A stretch of DNA of 64,000 nucleotides from Pedobacter chitinilyticus (GTDB taxonomy: Bacteria; Bacteroidota; Bacteroidia; Sphingobacteriales; Sphingobacteriaceae). The position numbers were made by a program, and so were the translations under genes. Shown piece after piece: positions 24,996 to 34,797 of this stretch. The stretch lies in assembly GCF_003313385.1 (NCBI RefSeq), contig NZ_QMHN01000003.1, positions 186,001 through 250,000 on the forward strand. Direction: 5' to 3'. Numbering within the stretch: the first letter of the stretch is position 1; every line of letters begins with the position of its first letter. Below the pieces are notes generated by a model that had not been told where the DNA came from, did no database searches, and was given only the letters and a program-made list of their open reading frames with translations.

Positions 24996-25601
24996 ATGCA
25001 ACATGAACTGAAAACTGAAAACCGAAAACTGATAACTGGTCTTTTCTTCGGTTCTTTTAACCCCATTCACCTTGGACATTTGGTCATTGCCAATTACATG
25101 GCCAATTATACCGACCTAAAAGAAGTATGGTTTGTGGTTTCTCCCCATAATCCCTTAAAGCAAAAAGCAGGCCTGGCCGACATGTACGATCGCCTAGAAA
25201 TGGCTCGTTTGGCTACAGAAAATGCCCCGCACCTAAAAGTAAGTAACATTGAGTTCAAGCTTCCACAGCCTTCGTATACCGTAGATACAATGGCGCACCT
25301 CAAAGAAAAACACCCAGAAAAAGAATTTGCTTTAATCATGGGCGCAGACAACCTCGCATCCCTTAAAAAGTGGAAAAACTACGAAGTATTGCTCCAAAAC
25401 CATCAAATTTTTGTGTACCCACGTCCCAATGCAGACGTTAGCGAATGGGAAAATCATCCTTCTATTGTAATAACCCAAACGCCACAAATGGACATTTCTT
25501 CTACTTTTATCCGTCAGGCAGTAAAGCAACAAAAAAGCATCCAGTTTTTAGTACCAGATGCTGTAATCGATTTTATGGACAAGAAAAGTCTGTACCGTTA
25601 A
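24996..25601 (+). CDS. nadD: Nicotinate-nucleotide adenylyltransferase
   Basis: 201 residues. Nucleotidyltransferase HxGH motif in GLFFGSFNPIHLGHLV, the substrate segment WFVVSPHNPLK, and the ISSTFIR motif near the C-terminus (MDISSTFIRQAV). It makes deamido-NAD+ from nicotinate mononucleotide and ATP. The first dozen residues (MQHELKTENRKL) are not family sequence: they are translated from the CTGAAAAC repeat block at 25008-25031. The only ATG that opens the frame lies just before that block, so the repeat now seems to provide the start and N-terminus. Confidence 0.94.
   Translation: MQHELKTENRKLITGLFFGSFNPIHLGHLVIANYMANYTDLKEVWFVVSPHNPLKQKAGLADMYDRLEMARLATENAPHLKVSNIEFKLPQPSYTVDTMAHLKEKHPEKEFALIMGADNLASLKKWKNYEVLLQNHQIFVYPRPNADVSEWENHPSIVITQTPQMDISSTFIRQAVKQQKSIQFLVPDAVIDFMDKKSLYR
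25008..25031. repeat. CTGAAAACTG repeats, right flank of the IVP gene, inside nadD
   Basis: CTGAAAACTG at 25008-25017 and CCGAAAACTG at 25022-25031 are the inverse of the left-flank motif CAGTTTTCAG. Translated in frame, they form residues 5-12 of NadD. Confidence 0.7.
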
Positions 25602-25610
25602 TTGGCGTTT

Positions 25611-25671
25611 TTAGATTGACGAACGACAATCTAGTCGAATGCTGTCAATCTAAAATAGTAATTCGTCAATC
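25611..25671. repeat. Nested inverted repeats between nadD and glnS
   Basis: TTAGATTGAC (25611-25620) pairs with GTCAATCTAA (25644-25653). The overlapping GATTGACGAA (25614-25623) pairs with TTCGTCAATC (25662-25671). The two foldings are mutually exclusive. The element fills the gap between convergent genes and may serve both as terminator. Confidence 0.7.
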
Positions 25672-25682
25672 GTAAATTCCCC

Positions 25683-27332
25683 TTATCCTTTCCAACTATC
25701 TTTTAGCGAAACCACTCGGTTAAACACTAAATGATCAGCCGTAGAATCTTTATCTAAGCAAAAATAACCTTTACGAATAAACTGGTAGCCAGTGCCTAAA
25801 GTGGCTTCGGCCAAAGCCGGCTCAATATATACCTTGCTCAATACTTCCTTGCTATTTGGATTAAGGTAATCTTTAAAATCACCTTCCTCAGCATCAGGAG
25901 ATACCACGCTAAACAACCTATCGTATTGTCTCACTTCCGCTGTTTTAGCATGCGCCGTACTTACCCAGTGAATGGTTCCTTTAACATGGATTCCGCTGGT
26001 ATCGCTACCACTTTTCGACTCAGGAATATACGTACAGTGAACCTCTGTAACATTGCCATCAGCATCCTTAACAAAGCTTTCGCACTTCACAATGTAAGCG
26101 AATTTCAAACGCACGGTTGCCCCAGGAGCCAATCTGAACCATTTTTTGGCAGGCTCTTCCATAAAGTCTTCGCGTTCAATCCAAAGTTCTTTACTGAAAG
26201 GGATTTCCCTAGTGCCGCCTTTATCCTCAGCTTCAGGGTTATTTTCTCCAATCAGGATTTCACCATCACCTTCATAGTTGGTAATCACCAATTTAATTGG
26301 ATCTAAAACCGCCATGGCTCTGGTCGCTTTTTTATTCAAATCCTCACGGATACAGAACTCCAACAAACTAAGTTCAATCAGGTTTTCTCTTTTCGCAATC
26401 CCAATACGCTCACAAAACTCTCTGATACTTTCTGGCGTATAACCCCTTCTTCTCAAACCGCTAATAGTAGGCATACGAGGGTCGTCCCAACCACTTACAT
26501 AACCTTCGTTTACCAATTGCAGTAGTTTACGTTTGCTCATTACCGTATAGGTAAGATTTAAACGGGCAAACTCATATTGTTTTGAAGGAAAAATACCCAA
26601 CTGGGCAATAAACCAATCATATAGCTCTCGGTGAGAAACATACTCTAACGTACAGATAGAATGGGTAATGTGCTCAATACTATCACTTTGCCCATGCGCA
26701 AAATCGTACATCGGATAAATGCACCAAGCATCTCCAGTACGGTGATGGTGAGCATGTTTAATACGATAAATAATAGGATCACGCATCAGCATGTTAGTGC
26801 TGGCCATATCTATTTTAGCCCTTAAAATACAAGCGCCATCCTCAAACTCACCATTTTTCATTTTAGTGAAAAGCGCCAAATTCTCTTCAATGCTTCTCTC
26901 TCTGTACTGATTTGGAGTTCCTGGCTCCGTAGGTGTTCCTTTTTGTGCGGCAATTTCTTCGGCAGTACTTTCATCTACATAAGCAAGCCCTTTTTCAATC
27001 AACTGTACCGCATAGCTATACAACTGATCAAAATAGTCAGAAGCGTAAAGCTCGTTTTTCCACTGAAAACCCAACCATTGGATATCCTCCTGCTGGCTAT
27101 TTACATATTCCGTTTTTTCAGTAACCGGATTGGTATCATCAAATCTAAGATTAGTGTAACCGCCGTATTTCTGAGTCAATCCAAAATTCAAGCATATCGC
27201 CTTAGCATGGCCAATATGTAAATAACCATTTGGTTCTGGGGGAAAACGTGTCACCAGTGTTTCGTACTTTCCGCTTTTTAAATCATTCTCTATAATTTCT
27301 TCTATAAAGTTTAATGATTTTTCCTCGCTCAT
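25683..27332 (-). CDS. glnS: Glutaminyl-tRNA synthetase
   Basis: 549 residues. Class I signature [18 protein letters not shown] (HIGH) near residue 33 and the KMSKS counterpart [10 protein letters not shown]. The GlnRS-specific RFDDTNP and the C-terminal anticodon-binding beta-barrels are present (FDxRF-like segments replaced by [23 protein letters not shown]). It charges tRNA-Gln directly. Single gene, convergent with nadD, divergent from the mutase subunit with a 187-base gap. Confidence 0.96.
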   Translation of the reverse strand: MSEEKSLNFIEEIIENDLKSGKYETLVTRFPPEPNGYLHIGHAKAICLNFGLTQKYGGYTNLRFDDTNPVTEKTEYVNSQQEDIQWLGFQWKNELYASDYFDQLYSYAVQLIEKGLAYVDESTAEEIAAQKGTPTEPGTPNQYRERSIEENLALFTKMKNGEFEDGACILRAKIDMASTNMLMRDPIIYRIKHAHHHRTGDAWCIYPMYDFAHGQSDSIEHITHSICTLEYVSHRELYDWFIAQLGIFPSKQYEFARLNLTYTVMSKRKLLQLVNEGYVSGWDDPRMPTISGLRRRGYTPESIREFCERIGIAKRENLIELSLLEFCIREDLNKKATRAMAVLDPIKLVITNYEGDGEILIGENNPEAEDKGGTREIPFSKELWIEREDFMEEPAKKWFRLAPGATVRLKFAYIVKCESFVKDADGNVTEVHCTYIPESKSGSDTSGIHVKGTIHWVSTAHAKTAEVRQYDRLFSVVSPDAEEGDFKDYLNPNSKEVLSKVYIEPALAEATLGTGYQFIRKGYFCLDKDSTADHLVFNRVVSLKDSWKG

Positions 27333-27519
27333 ATAAATCTGTGTTTAAACTCCAAAGTTAACCAAATTTAGGGTATTTTAAAGGGGAATAAACAACAAGG
27401 AGGAAAGAATAACGGCTTCCAAAACAGCGCTTTTTGAACCTAATAGAACCTCAAAAAACCAAATAACTAACCAACCAAACAACTATTTCACTACATTTAC
27501 CTACATCAAGAAACCAAAT

Positions 27520-27939
27520 ATGAAAAAAACGCTAAATAGACCAATTAGGGTCCTTGTTGCCAAGGTGGGCTTGGACGGTCATGACCGTGGCGCAAAAGTA
27601 ATCGCAACCTCGCTTCGTGATGCAGGTATGGAGGTGATTTATACTGGCTTGAGGCAAACACCTGAAATGGTGGTCAACACGGCCATACAGGAAGATGTGG
27701 ATGCCATTGGGATTTCAATTCTTTCTGGAGCCCACATGACCGTTTTTCCAAAAGTAATGGACATTATGAAGCAAAAACAACTGAACGATGTATTGGTCAC
27801 TGGAGGCGGAATCATTCCCGAAGGCGACATGCGAAAACTACAGGAAATGGGCGTTGGAGAACTTTTTGCACCAGGCACCGCCATGAAAGACATTGTAGAA
27901 TATATTGAAAACTGGGTAGCTGAACACCGAAATTTTTAA
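27520..27939 (+). CDS. Cobalamin-binding subunit/domain of a methylmalonyl-CoA mutase-type enzyme
   Basis: 139 residues: only the B12-binding domain, with the lower-ligand motif DGHDRG (Asp19-x-His21-x-x-Gly24) and later SILSGAH and GGGIIPEGD. It begins [18 protein letters not shown], typical of the small subunit or C-terminal part of methylmalonyl-CoA/acyl-CoA mutases. The catalytic TIM barrel is not in the window, so the partner must be elsewhere. An enoyl-CoA hydratase gene follows after 4 bases, suggesting acyl-CoA metabolism. Confidence 0.88.
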   Translation: MKKTLNRPIRVLVAKVGLDGHDRGAKVIATSLRDAGMEVIYTGLRQTPEMVVNTAIQEDVDAIGISILSGAHMTVFPKVMDIMKQKQLNDVLVTGGGIIPEGDMRKLQEMGVGELFAPGTAMKDIVEYIENWVAEHRNF

Positions 27940-27943
27940 ACTT

Positions 27944-28726
27944 ATGAATTATCAACAATTACTGGTAGAAACCAATAACAACATACTGTACATCACCATC
28001 AATCGTCCACAAAAACTCAATGCACTCAACAAAGAAGTGTTAGCAGAACTCTCGGTTGCCGTAGCAAATGCCCAAGAAGACCAAGAGGTGAAGGGCATTT
28101 TAATTACAGGCGCTGGAGAAAAAGCATTTGTAGCGGGTGCTGACATTTCCGAGTTTCAAAACTATAATCTCGACGAAGGCAAACAACTGGCAAAAGACGG
28201 GCAGGAAAAGGTTTTCAATGCCATCGAAAATTCAACCAAGCCAGTAATTGCTGCCATTAACGGTTTCGCCTTAGGCGGAGGTTTAGAACTGGCCATGGCC
28301 TGCCACATCAGGATTGCTAGTGAAAATGCCAAACTAGGCCTGCCAGAAGTGACACTAGGACTTATCCCTGGTTATGGCGGTACCCAACGCTTGGCTCAGT
28401 TAGTGGGCAAAGGGAATGCTTTTGAAATGATTTTTACGGCAGATATGATTGCTGCAGAAAAAGCGCTCCAACTTGGACTGGTCAATCACGTAGTACCTTT
28501 CGCCAATCTTTTAGAGAAAGCAAACAAGATTTTAGACAAAATAAAATTGAGGGCACCCCGAGCTTTGGCAAGTGCAGTAAAAGCGGTCAATGCAGGCTTT
28601 AACCCTCAGTTAAACGGATACGAGGTAGAGATTGACGAGTTTGGAAGATGCTTTGATACTCAAGATTTTAAAGAAGGCGTAACCGCGTTTTTAGAGAAAC
28701 GAAAAGCAAATTTCCAAGGCAATTAA
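27944..28726 (+). CDS. Enoyl-CoA hydratase/isomerase (crotonase family)
   Basis: 260 residues. Crotonase oxyanion-hole segments KAFVAGADISEF and INGFALGGGLELAMACH, catalytic Glu regions ASENAKLGLPEVTLGLIPGYGG, and C-terminal helices. Acts on short enoyl-CoA thioesters in the cytosol. It is translationally close (4 bases) to the B12-binding mutase subunit, so both probably serve one propionate or branched-chain acyl-CoA route, an inference from linkage. Confidence 0.9.
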   Translation: MNYQQLLVETNNNILYITINRPQKLNALNKEVLAELSVAVANAQEDQEVKGILITGAGEKAFVAGADISEFQNYNLDEGKQLAKDGQEKVFNAIENSTKPVIAAINGFALGGGLELAMACHIRIASENAKLGLPEVTLGLIPGYGGTQRLAQLVGKGNAFEMIFTADMIAAEKALQLGLVNHVVPFANLLEKANKILDKIKLRAPRALASAVKAVNAGFNPQLNGYEVEIDEFGRCFDTQDFKEGVTAFLEKRKANFQGN

Positions 28727-28865
28727 ACCTACTTGGAACAAATAAAACCCTCATTATTGCATTTTTAATAGAATTTCTCGTCAAATAGTGTAGAAAATAT
28801 TTCCCATGTGTATTTTTTTTCTATATTTTAGCTAAAATATTAATCTACCCTATCCTTTTACGTGT

Positions 28866-30287
28866 ATGAAGAAAATATTAATTGTTGATGACGAGGTAAA
28901 TATCGGGTTGTTGCTCTCGAAATTTTTAACCAGAAACTCTTTTGATGTAAGCAGCGCGACCAGTGGGAATTCTGCCATGGAATATCTTGCCAAGGATCAT
29001 TACGACTTGGTACTGTGCGATTATCGCTTAGAAGATACCGATGGCAAGGAAATGCTCATTAAGATAAAGGAAAGCTATCCAAAAACTGGTGTAATTATTA
29101 TCACTGGATATTCAGACATTAAACTAGCGGTGGAACTGATCAAGCTGGGTGCTTACGACTATATCACCAAGCCTTTGTATCCAGACGAAATCCTGAATAC
29201 CATTAACAAGGCTATTGAAACACAGATTGCTTTAAATGCAAGTTTGCCAGAAACAGAAAGCCCTCAAGAGCAGGAAAAAACAAAAGCAACCAAAAACACC
29301 TATATCTTAACCGATGAGTTTGTGATAGGGCAAAGTGGTGCTTCAAAAGAATTGATGAAGCAGATTTTATTGGTAGCGCCAACAGCATACAGTGTTATTC
29401 TGATGGGAGATAGTGGTACAGGTAAAGAATCCGTAGCCAAGGCAATACATCTCAATAGCCCAAGAAAAGACAAACCTTTTGTAGCAATGGACTGCGGTTC
29501 CTTAACCAAGGAGCTTGCCGGTAGCGAGTTTTTTGGACATGAAAAAGGTTCTTTCACTGGTGCCTTGTACACTAAAATTGGTCACTTTGAAATGGCTAAT
29601 GGCGGAACGCTATTTTTGGACGAAGTGGGAAACCTTTCCTACGACATTCAAGCGGCACTCCTTAGGACCGTACAAGAAAGAAAAATCAAACGCATTGGCA
29701 GCACCAAAGAAATTGACTTGGATGTAAGGATCATTGTAGCTACTAACGAAAACTTGCAGGATGCCATCTCAAAAGGCAAATTCAGGGAAGATCTTTACCA
29801 TCGTTTTAATGAATTTGCCATTAACCTACCTCCAATTAGCCAACGTGGAAAAGATATCTTGGCCTTTGCCGAAAGTTTCTTGCAGCTGGCCAATCAGGAG
29901 TTGAATAAAAATATCAAAGGATTTTCAGAGGAAGTAGTCGATTGCTTTTTGACCTACAACTGGCCAGGCAACGTGAGAGAGCTTAAAAACGTCGTACGCA
30001 GAGCAACCTTACTTACCGAAACCGACGAGATACAGTTAAAAGCGCTTCCGTTAGAAATTTCTACTTATGCTAAGGCCCCAATGTTGGCTTCAAATGGCAA
30101 TGCAGAAAACACCGAACGCAGCAAACCTCGGGACTTAAAGAATGCGGCATTAGAAGCAGAGTACGAAACCATCCTTAAAGTGCTAAGAGAAGTAAACTTC
30201 AACAAAACAAAAGCAGCAAAAATTTTAAACATCGATAGAAAAACACTCTATAACAAGATGAAAGCAATTGACCTTGACAATAAATAA
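28866..30287 (+). CDS. NtrC-family sigma-54-dependent response regulator
   Basis: 473 residues. Receiver 1-115 with Asp52 and Lys102 (TKP intact). AAA+ domain: Walker A GDSGTGKE at 181-188, sigma-54 loop GSFTGA at 228-233 (first Ala of GAFTGA is Ser), Walker B GGTLFLDEVGNL. C-terminal Fis-type helix-turn-helix ending KAAKILNIDRKTLYNKM. It opens a four-gene signalling cluster: the kinase gene starts 2 bases after its stop. Likely activates sigma-54 promoters on phosphorylation by that kinase. Confidence 0.93.
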   Translation: MKKILIVDDEVNIGLLLSKFLTRNSFDVSSATSGNSAMEYLAKDHYDLVLCDYRLEDTDGKEMLIKIKESYPKTGVIIITGYSDIKLAVELIKLGAYDYITKPLYPDEILNTINKAIETQIALNASLPETESPQEQEKTKATKNTYILTDEFVIGQSGASKELMKQILLVAPTAYSVILMGDSGTGKESVAKAIHLNSPRKDKPFVAMDCGSLTKELAGSEFFGHEKGSFTGALYTKIGHFEMANGGTLFLDEVGNLSYDIQAALLRTVQERKIKRIGSTKEIDLDVRIIVATNENLQDAISKGKFREDLYHRFNEFAINLPPISQRGKDILAFAESFLQLANQELNKNIKGFSEEVVDCFLTYNWPGNVRELKNVVRRATLLTETDEIQLKALPLEISTYAKAPMLASNGNAENTERSKPRDLKNAALEAEYETILKVLREVNFNKTKAAKILNIDRKTLYNKMKAIDLDNK

Positions 30288-30289
30288 AA

Positions 30290-32740
30290 GTGTTTAGTCT
30301 TTTTAGAAAATCTGGCGCTCCTAGGTTCGAAAACCGCTACAATATTTCCAAAAAAATATTATGGATAGTAATGCTGTTGTGCATTGCACCGCTGCTATCC
30401 GTAATATTATCCATCGTAGTAGGCAAAGCCTCTCAAGAAGTTTTGTTTTTCAACGTAAAGCCCAATTTTTACACCAGTATCTGGACCACCTTTGGCATTG
30501 CAGCAGCTTTGTTTACCGGCATATTGGCCATGATTGACTATACCATTAGGAAAGAGCTCACCATCACCCTATTTGGCATTACACTTTTTATTTCCGCCGT
30601 TTTAGACGTTTATTACTTGCTGATCTTAAACGAGAATGCAACCAACACCAACAACATTTCCGAAATCTTGTATTTCATTTGGTGGATCAACAGGCTATTT
30701 TATTCACTGACCCTGCTGATTGGAACGGCCGTTTATCTCAAAATAAAATCAAAAAACTTAAGACTGCCCGAACAAAAGAGCAGAATCATTTGGCGTACGG
30801 CAATAACCAGTATCATTGCTGGACTTACCTGTGTCCTAATTATAGCCAACACCAGCACCATTCTACAACGGAAACTCGTTTTGGACAAAATGGTACAAAT
30901 TGACCTGCTATCTTTTCTACCACTGATCTTCCTTTTTATTTGGGCTGTATTTTACCTGCCTAAGTTTATGTTGCGCTTTCAAGGGATCTTTTCAAAACTT
31001 TTAATCCTAAGCATTGCACCACTTTTTCTGGCGCAATTGTTCATGGCCTTAAGCACATCAGCTTTCGACACCTATTTTAATGCTGCTCACTACTTGCGTT
31101 TTATCAGTTATTTGGTTCCTTTAACAGGCATTATCCTTAACTATATAGAAACGGTTAGAAACGAGCAAAGAATCATTGCAAAGCTGGATGTTGAGGTAAA
31201 AGAGAAACAAACGCTAACCGCTAATTTATTAGAAAGAGAAGCATTGCTGGCAAATGCCGAGAAAATCTCGAAATTAGGCAGCTGGGAGCTTGATATCAGG
31301 AACAATTCCTACAAATGGTCTGATGAACTTTACAGAATTTATGGTTTCGAAGGCAACTCTTTTCAACCCACACATGCCATTGCCCAGCAAGTAGTGGTTC
31401 CCGAATACAGCAAAAAGCTAAGCAAGGAACTTTCAAATGCCGTAAAAAATAAAACCTCATTTGCGGCCGAATACCAAATTATGCAGCCTGATGGTGCTAA
31501 ACGTTACGTGCTTAATCAAGGTTACTTTTCGGGCAAAGAGCATAAACTGGTAGGAACGATACAAGACATTACCGAGCTTAAAGAGGCAACCTTAAAACTA
31601 AGAAAAAACGAAACTTTATTACGTGAAGGCGAAGCCGTATCACACAATGGAAGCTGGGAATGGCATTCAAACCAAGAGTATATCTTTTGGTCCGATGAAA
31701 TGTTCAACATTCACGGCTATCTACCCCACTCCACCATTGTAACACTTAGCTCCTACTTCAATTTCGTACACCCTGAAGATGCACAGGAACTGAAAAAAAC
31801 TTTCGCGGAAGCAAGAAAAAACAAAACCTCATTTAAGGCCAGTTACCGCATTATTAGACCTAGCGGAGAAATAAGGCACGTATCCACAACAGCTAAATTA
31901 AAAGAAGATGAAATAGGCAATGGCTATGCTTATTTGGGCAATACCCAAGACGTGACTCAGCTCAAAGAAACCCAACGAAAACTGGAAGAAAAAATTAACG
32001 AGCTCAATGTGTCAAATAAAGATTTGGAACAATTTGCTTACGTGGCTTCGCACGATTTACAGGAACCACTTAGAAAAATACGGGCCTTTGGTGACAGATT
32101 AAAAACACGTTTTACAGAACAGGTAGACGAGGAAGGTAAAGACTATATCAATCGCATGCAAAATGCAGCCGAGCGGATGCAAATCCTGATTGACGATTTA
32201 CTTGCCTTCTCTAAAGTAGCCCGTCAAACCAAAGCTTTTGAAACCGTAGATCTGAATCAGCTCATTTCGAAGGTACTCCAAGATTTGGATTATACCATCG
32301 AAAGCGCCCACGCAAAAGTATCCTTAACGGTAAATGAAAAAGTAGAAGGCATTGCGCCACAACTCGCACAAGTTTTCCAAAATATCATTAGCAATTCATT
32401 AAAATTTACCAAGCCCAATACACAGCCTCAAATTGAAATCACTTCGCAAACGCTAATGGGCAGCAATCTTCCTGTAGCAGGAGCAGTAGCTAATACTTCC
32501 TATTGTGTAATCAAAATTACCGACAATGGGATTGGATTTGATGAAAGTTATGCGGGTAAGATTTTCGACCTCTTCCAGCGCCTACATTCACGAACAGAGT
32601 ATAAAGGAACTGGAATAGGCTTAGCCATATGCAAAAAAATTGTAGAAAACCACTCGGGATTCATCTTTGCCAAAAGTATTGAAGGTGAAGGAGCTTCTTT
32701 TTTTATTATTTTACCACTAAAATCTAATGCTGCTCAATGA
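30290..32740 (+). CDS. Multi-spanning sensor histidine kinase with two PAS domains
   Basis: 816 residues, GTG start 2 bases after the regulator's stop; no better ATG exists. About eight membrane helices fill residues 22-295, an integral-membrane sensor of MASE-like layout. A short coiled coil, two PAS/PAC domains (about 325-430 and 450-560), and HisKA with His588 in VASHDLQEPLRKI follow. The HATPase has FQNIISNSLKF, DNGIGFDE and GTGIGLAI. It is complete and should autophosphorylate. Its stop codon overlaps the start of the receiver gene (ATGA). Confidence 0.9.
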   Translation: MFSLFRKSGAPRFENRYNISKKILWIVMLLCIAPLLSVILSIVVGKASQEVLFFNVKPNFYTSIWTTFGIAAALFTGILAMIDYTIRKELTITLFGITLFISAVLDVYYLLILNENATNTNNISEILYFIWWINRLFYSLTLLIGTAVYLKIKSKNLRLPEQKSRIIWRTAITSIIAGLTCVLIIANTSTILQRKLVLDKMVQIDLLSFLPLIFLFIWAVFYLPKFMLRFQGIFSKLLILSIAPLFLAQLFMALSTSAFDTYFNAAHYLRFISYLVPLTGIILNYIETVRNEQRIIAKLDVEVKEKQTLTANLLEREALLANAEKISKLGSWELDIRNNSYKWSDELYRIYGFEGNSFQPTHAIAQQVVVPEYSKKLSKELSNAVKNKTSFAAEYQIMQPDGAKRYVLNQGYFSGKEHKLVGTIQDITELKEATLKLRKNETLLREGEAVSHNGSWEWHSNQEYIFWSDEMFNIHGYLPHSTIVTLSSYFNFVHPEDAQELKKTFAEARKNKTSFKASYRIIRPSGEIRHVSTTAKLKEDEIGNGYAYLGNTQDVTQLKETQRKLEEKINELNVSNKDLEQFAYVASHDLQEPLRKIRAFGDRLKTRFTEQVDEEGKDYINRMQNAAERMQILIDDLLAFSKVARQTKAFETVDLNQLISKVLQDLDYTIESAHAKVSLTVNEKVEGIAPQLAQVFQNIISNSLKFTKPNTQPQIEITSQTLMGSNLPVAGAVANTSYCVIKITDNGIGFDESYAGKIFDLFQRLHSRTEYKGTGIGLAICKKIVENHSGFIFAKSIEGEGASFFIILPLKSNAAQ

Positions 32741-33147
32741 CCACTATGTACAACCCACTTATTTTAATTGCTGAAGACGATCCCGATGACGCGCTGATGC
32801 TGAAAGACGCCTTTTCGGAAATTAACCAACCTACGGTAACCTTTTTAAACAATGGAAAATTATTGATAGAACATATACAACAACTTTTATTGACCAATAA
32901 ACTACCTAACTTAATCGTTATAGATTTAAATATGCCTGTTTTAGACGGTAGGGGCGTAATTAAAGAACTACAGAAAAACACCGAAACCAAAAACATTCCT
33001 TTAGTAGTGCTATCTACAACCAAAAGCAAGGAAGATATCGATTCGGTAATGGCATTAGGTGCCAGTGAGTTTTTTACCAAACCCGCTTCTTTTAGCGATC
33101 TGGTAGGCATCACCAATACCATTGCCACAAAATGGCTTAACACCTAA
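32737..33147 (+). CDS. Single-domain response regulator (Rcp1-like)
   Basis: 136 residues, a receiver domain only: acidic pair EDDPDD, phospho-acceptor Asp63 (IDLNMPVLDG), conserved Thr and Lys (STTKSKED, FFTKPASF). There is no output domain. This type usually accepts phosphate from phytochrome-like kinases such as the one it overlaps by 4 bases, and acts as a relay or phosphate sink. Confidence 0.93.
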   Translation: MTTMYNPLILIAEDDPDDALMLKDAFSEINQPTVTFLNNGKLLIEHIQQLLLTNKLPNLIVIDLNMPVLDGRGVIKELQKNTETKNIPLVVLSTTKSKEDIDSVMALGASEFFTKPASFSDLVGITNTIATKWLNT

Positions 33148-33156
33148 ATGTGAATT

Positions 33157-34599
33157 ATGAATAAAGTGAGGGTTTTGTTAATTGACGACGATGAAGATGA
33201 CTTCATCATCACAAGAGAGATTTTCAGCCGCATTAGCCAAGCTGATAGATATGAATTAACTTGGATAGACACTTTTGAAAAAGGAATAAATGCGGTATTA
33301 AAACGACAATACGACATTTACCTGGTTGATTATAGACTGGGTAAGCACACTGGCGTAGACCTAGTGAATGAGGCCGTGCTTTCGGGCATTAGAGAGCCTA
33401 TTATTATCCTTACGGGAAAAGGTGATTATAAAATAGATGAAGAGGCCATGAACGTGGGGGCTGCCGACTATTTGGTGAAAGACAAAATAGAACCAGATAC
33501 TTTAGATAGAAGCCTGCGCTATGCTTTAAAACAGAGCGAAACATTAAGCGCCCTAAAAGAGAGTGAGCATAAATTTAAAATCATCTTTGATAAGGCGAAA
33601 GAACCTATCCTGATTTCAGATTATACAGGAAGAATTCGAGACATCAATAAAGCGGGACTCAATTTCTTTGGCTATCATATCAAGGAGATCTTGGAAACCA
33701 ACGATCGCAGCCTGTTTTATACACAAGAAGACCGAGAGAATTTTATCCAAGAACTGGAAACCAAAGGCGCAGTAAGTGATTTTGAATGCCAAATGGTCTC
33801 AAGCAAGGGACAGGTGTATTATTGCAGCCTTTCTTCGTTTTTACAGATCGATCCACAGAACATGGTGGAGGTTTACCATACCATTATCCATGATCTTACG
33901 TACAGAAAACACCAGGAAACAAAGTTCATTCACGAGAGTAAGTTTTCTATTTCGGAGCACATTGCCAAAGGCTTCGTAGAAGAGATCAGAAATCCGCTTT
34001 CTACCATTAATTTGGTGCTGCATGAGCTTACTTCCGATGATGCCCTAGCTTACAATGAAACACTGCAGAACAATTTGGACATCATTAAAACCAATGTGGA
34101 CAACATCAATCAGCTGACCAAAAACTTTATTACCAGTACCGAAACCAAGCCTGTGCAAAAACAGAAAACAGGCATCAATGCACTGATTGAAGAAGCGATT
34201 GTTGAAATAAACGATCTTATTTTAGGACATCGTATTATCTTAGAAAAGCATCTTTTACCATCCGAGACCTACTTATTAATAGACGCAAAACAAATAAAAA
34301 TAGCACTGGTCAATCTGCTCAACAACGCCATCGAAAGCATGGAAAGCTATCCAAAAATCCTCAACATTAGCACCATTAATGATAGTGGGATGTATTCTAT
34401 TTTGATAGAAGATAACGGAAAAGGCATTGATCCAGAGCTAGAACACCAAATATTTGAACCTTTTTTTACCACCAAAAAGGAAGCAGAGGGACTGGGTCTT
34501 ACAAATGCCGAGCGTTCTATTCTAGCGCACAATGGCCGCCTTATTTTTAAGCCGCAGCAGCATGGCAGTCTATTCGTGGTTCAACTTCCCATTCATTAA
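33157..34599 (+). CDS. REC-PAS-kinase-like protein lacking the phospho-acceptor histidine
   Basis: 480 residues. Receiver 1-120 with Asp58, PAS about 135-255, a dimerisation helix pair, then a full HATPase domain (N box ALVNLLNNAIESM, G1 EDNGKGID, G2 GLGLTNAERS). In the H box the expected HEIRNP reads EEIRNP: Glu275 (codon GAA at 33979-33981) stands where the phosphorylated His should be. It therefore cannot autophosphorylate in the normal way. It may act as a phosphatase, an ATP-dependent scaffold or a kinase regulator. It follows the receiver by 9 bases and ends the cluster at a terminator. Confidence 0.88.
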   Translation: MNKVRVLLIDDDEDDFIITREIFSRISQADRYELTWIDTFEKGINAVLKRQYDIYLVDYRLGKHTGVDLVNEAVLSGIREPIIILTGKGDYKIDEEAMNVGAADYLVKDKIEPDTLDRSLRYALKQSETLSALKESEHKFKIIFDKAKEPILISDYTGRIRDINKAGLNFFGYHIKEILETNDRSLFYTQEDRENFIQELETKGAVSDFECQMVSSKGQVYYCSLSSFLQIDPQNMVEVYHTIIHDLTYRKHQETKFIHESKFSISEHIAKGFVEEIRNPLSTINLVLHELTSDDALAYNETLQNNLDIIKTNVDNINQLTKNFITSTETKPVQKQKTGINALIEEAIVEINDLILGHRIILEKHLLPSETYLLIDAKQIKIALVNLLNNAIESMESYPKILNISTINDSGMYSILIEDNGKGIDPELEHQIFEPFFTTKKEAEGLGLTNAERSILAHNGRLIFKPQQHGSLFVVQLPIH

Positions 34600-34603
34600 A
34601 AAA

Positions 34604-34660
34604 GCCTTAAGCAACAATAGCGTAAAAATCTTCTATTTAGATTGCCTAAGGCATTTTTTT
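34604..34660 (+). terminator. Intrinsic terminator of the signalling cluster
   Basis: GCCTTAAGCAA (34604-34614) pairs with TTGCCTAAGGC (34642-34652) with one mismatch and a 27-base loop, followed by ATTTTTTT. It begins 5 bases past the last stop codon. Confidence 0.6.
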
Positions 34661-34682
34661 ATTTATATTAGGATACTTAACA

Positions 34683-34697
34683 GGCACAGATTTTGTA
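34683..34697 (+). promoter_or_regulatory. Sigma-54-like element upstream of the YtxH operon (imperfect)
   Basis: GGCAC, 5 bases, TTGTA: correct -24/-12 spacing with the -12 C replaced by T. It is 100 bases before the YtxH gene and just past the terminator of a cluster that encodes a sigma-54 activator. Confidence 0.3.
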
Positions 34698-34707
34698 ATT
34701 AGGTAAA

Positions 34708-34737
34708 TACAAATACTTAAAACAATTTGTATTTGTA
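34708..34737. promoter_or_regulatory. 9-bp dyad upstream of the YtxH operon
   Basis: TACAAATAC (34708-34716) and GTATTTGTA (34729-34737) are perfect complements 12 bases apart. Noncoding, 60-90 bases before the ATG at 34798, with no T-run. Candidate operator. Confidence 0.4.
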
Positions 34738-34797
34738 CGAAGTTTAACTAAAGTAGTTAAGATAATTTTTCATTTTTTAACATAAAACTATAAAAAC

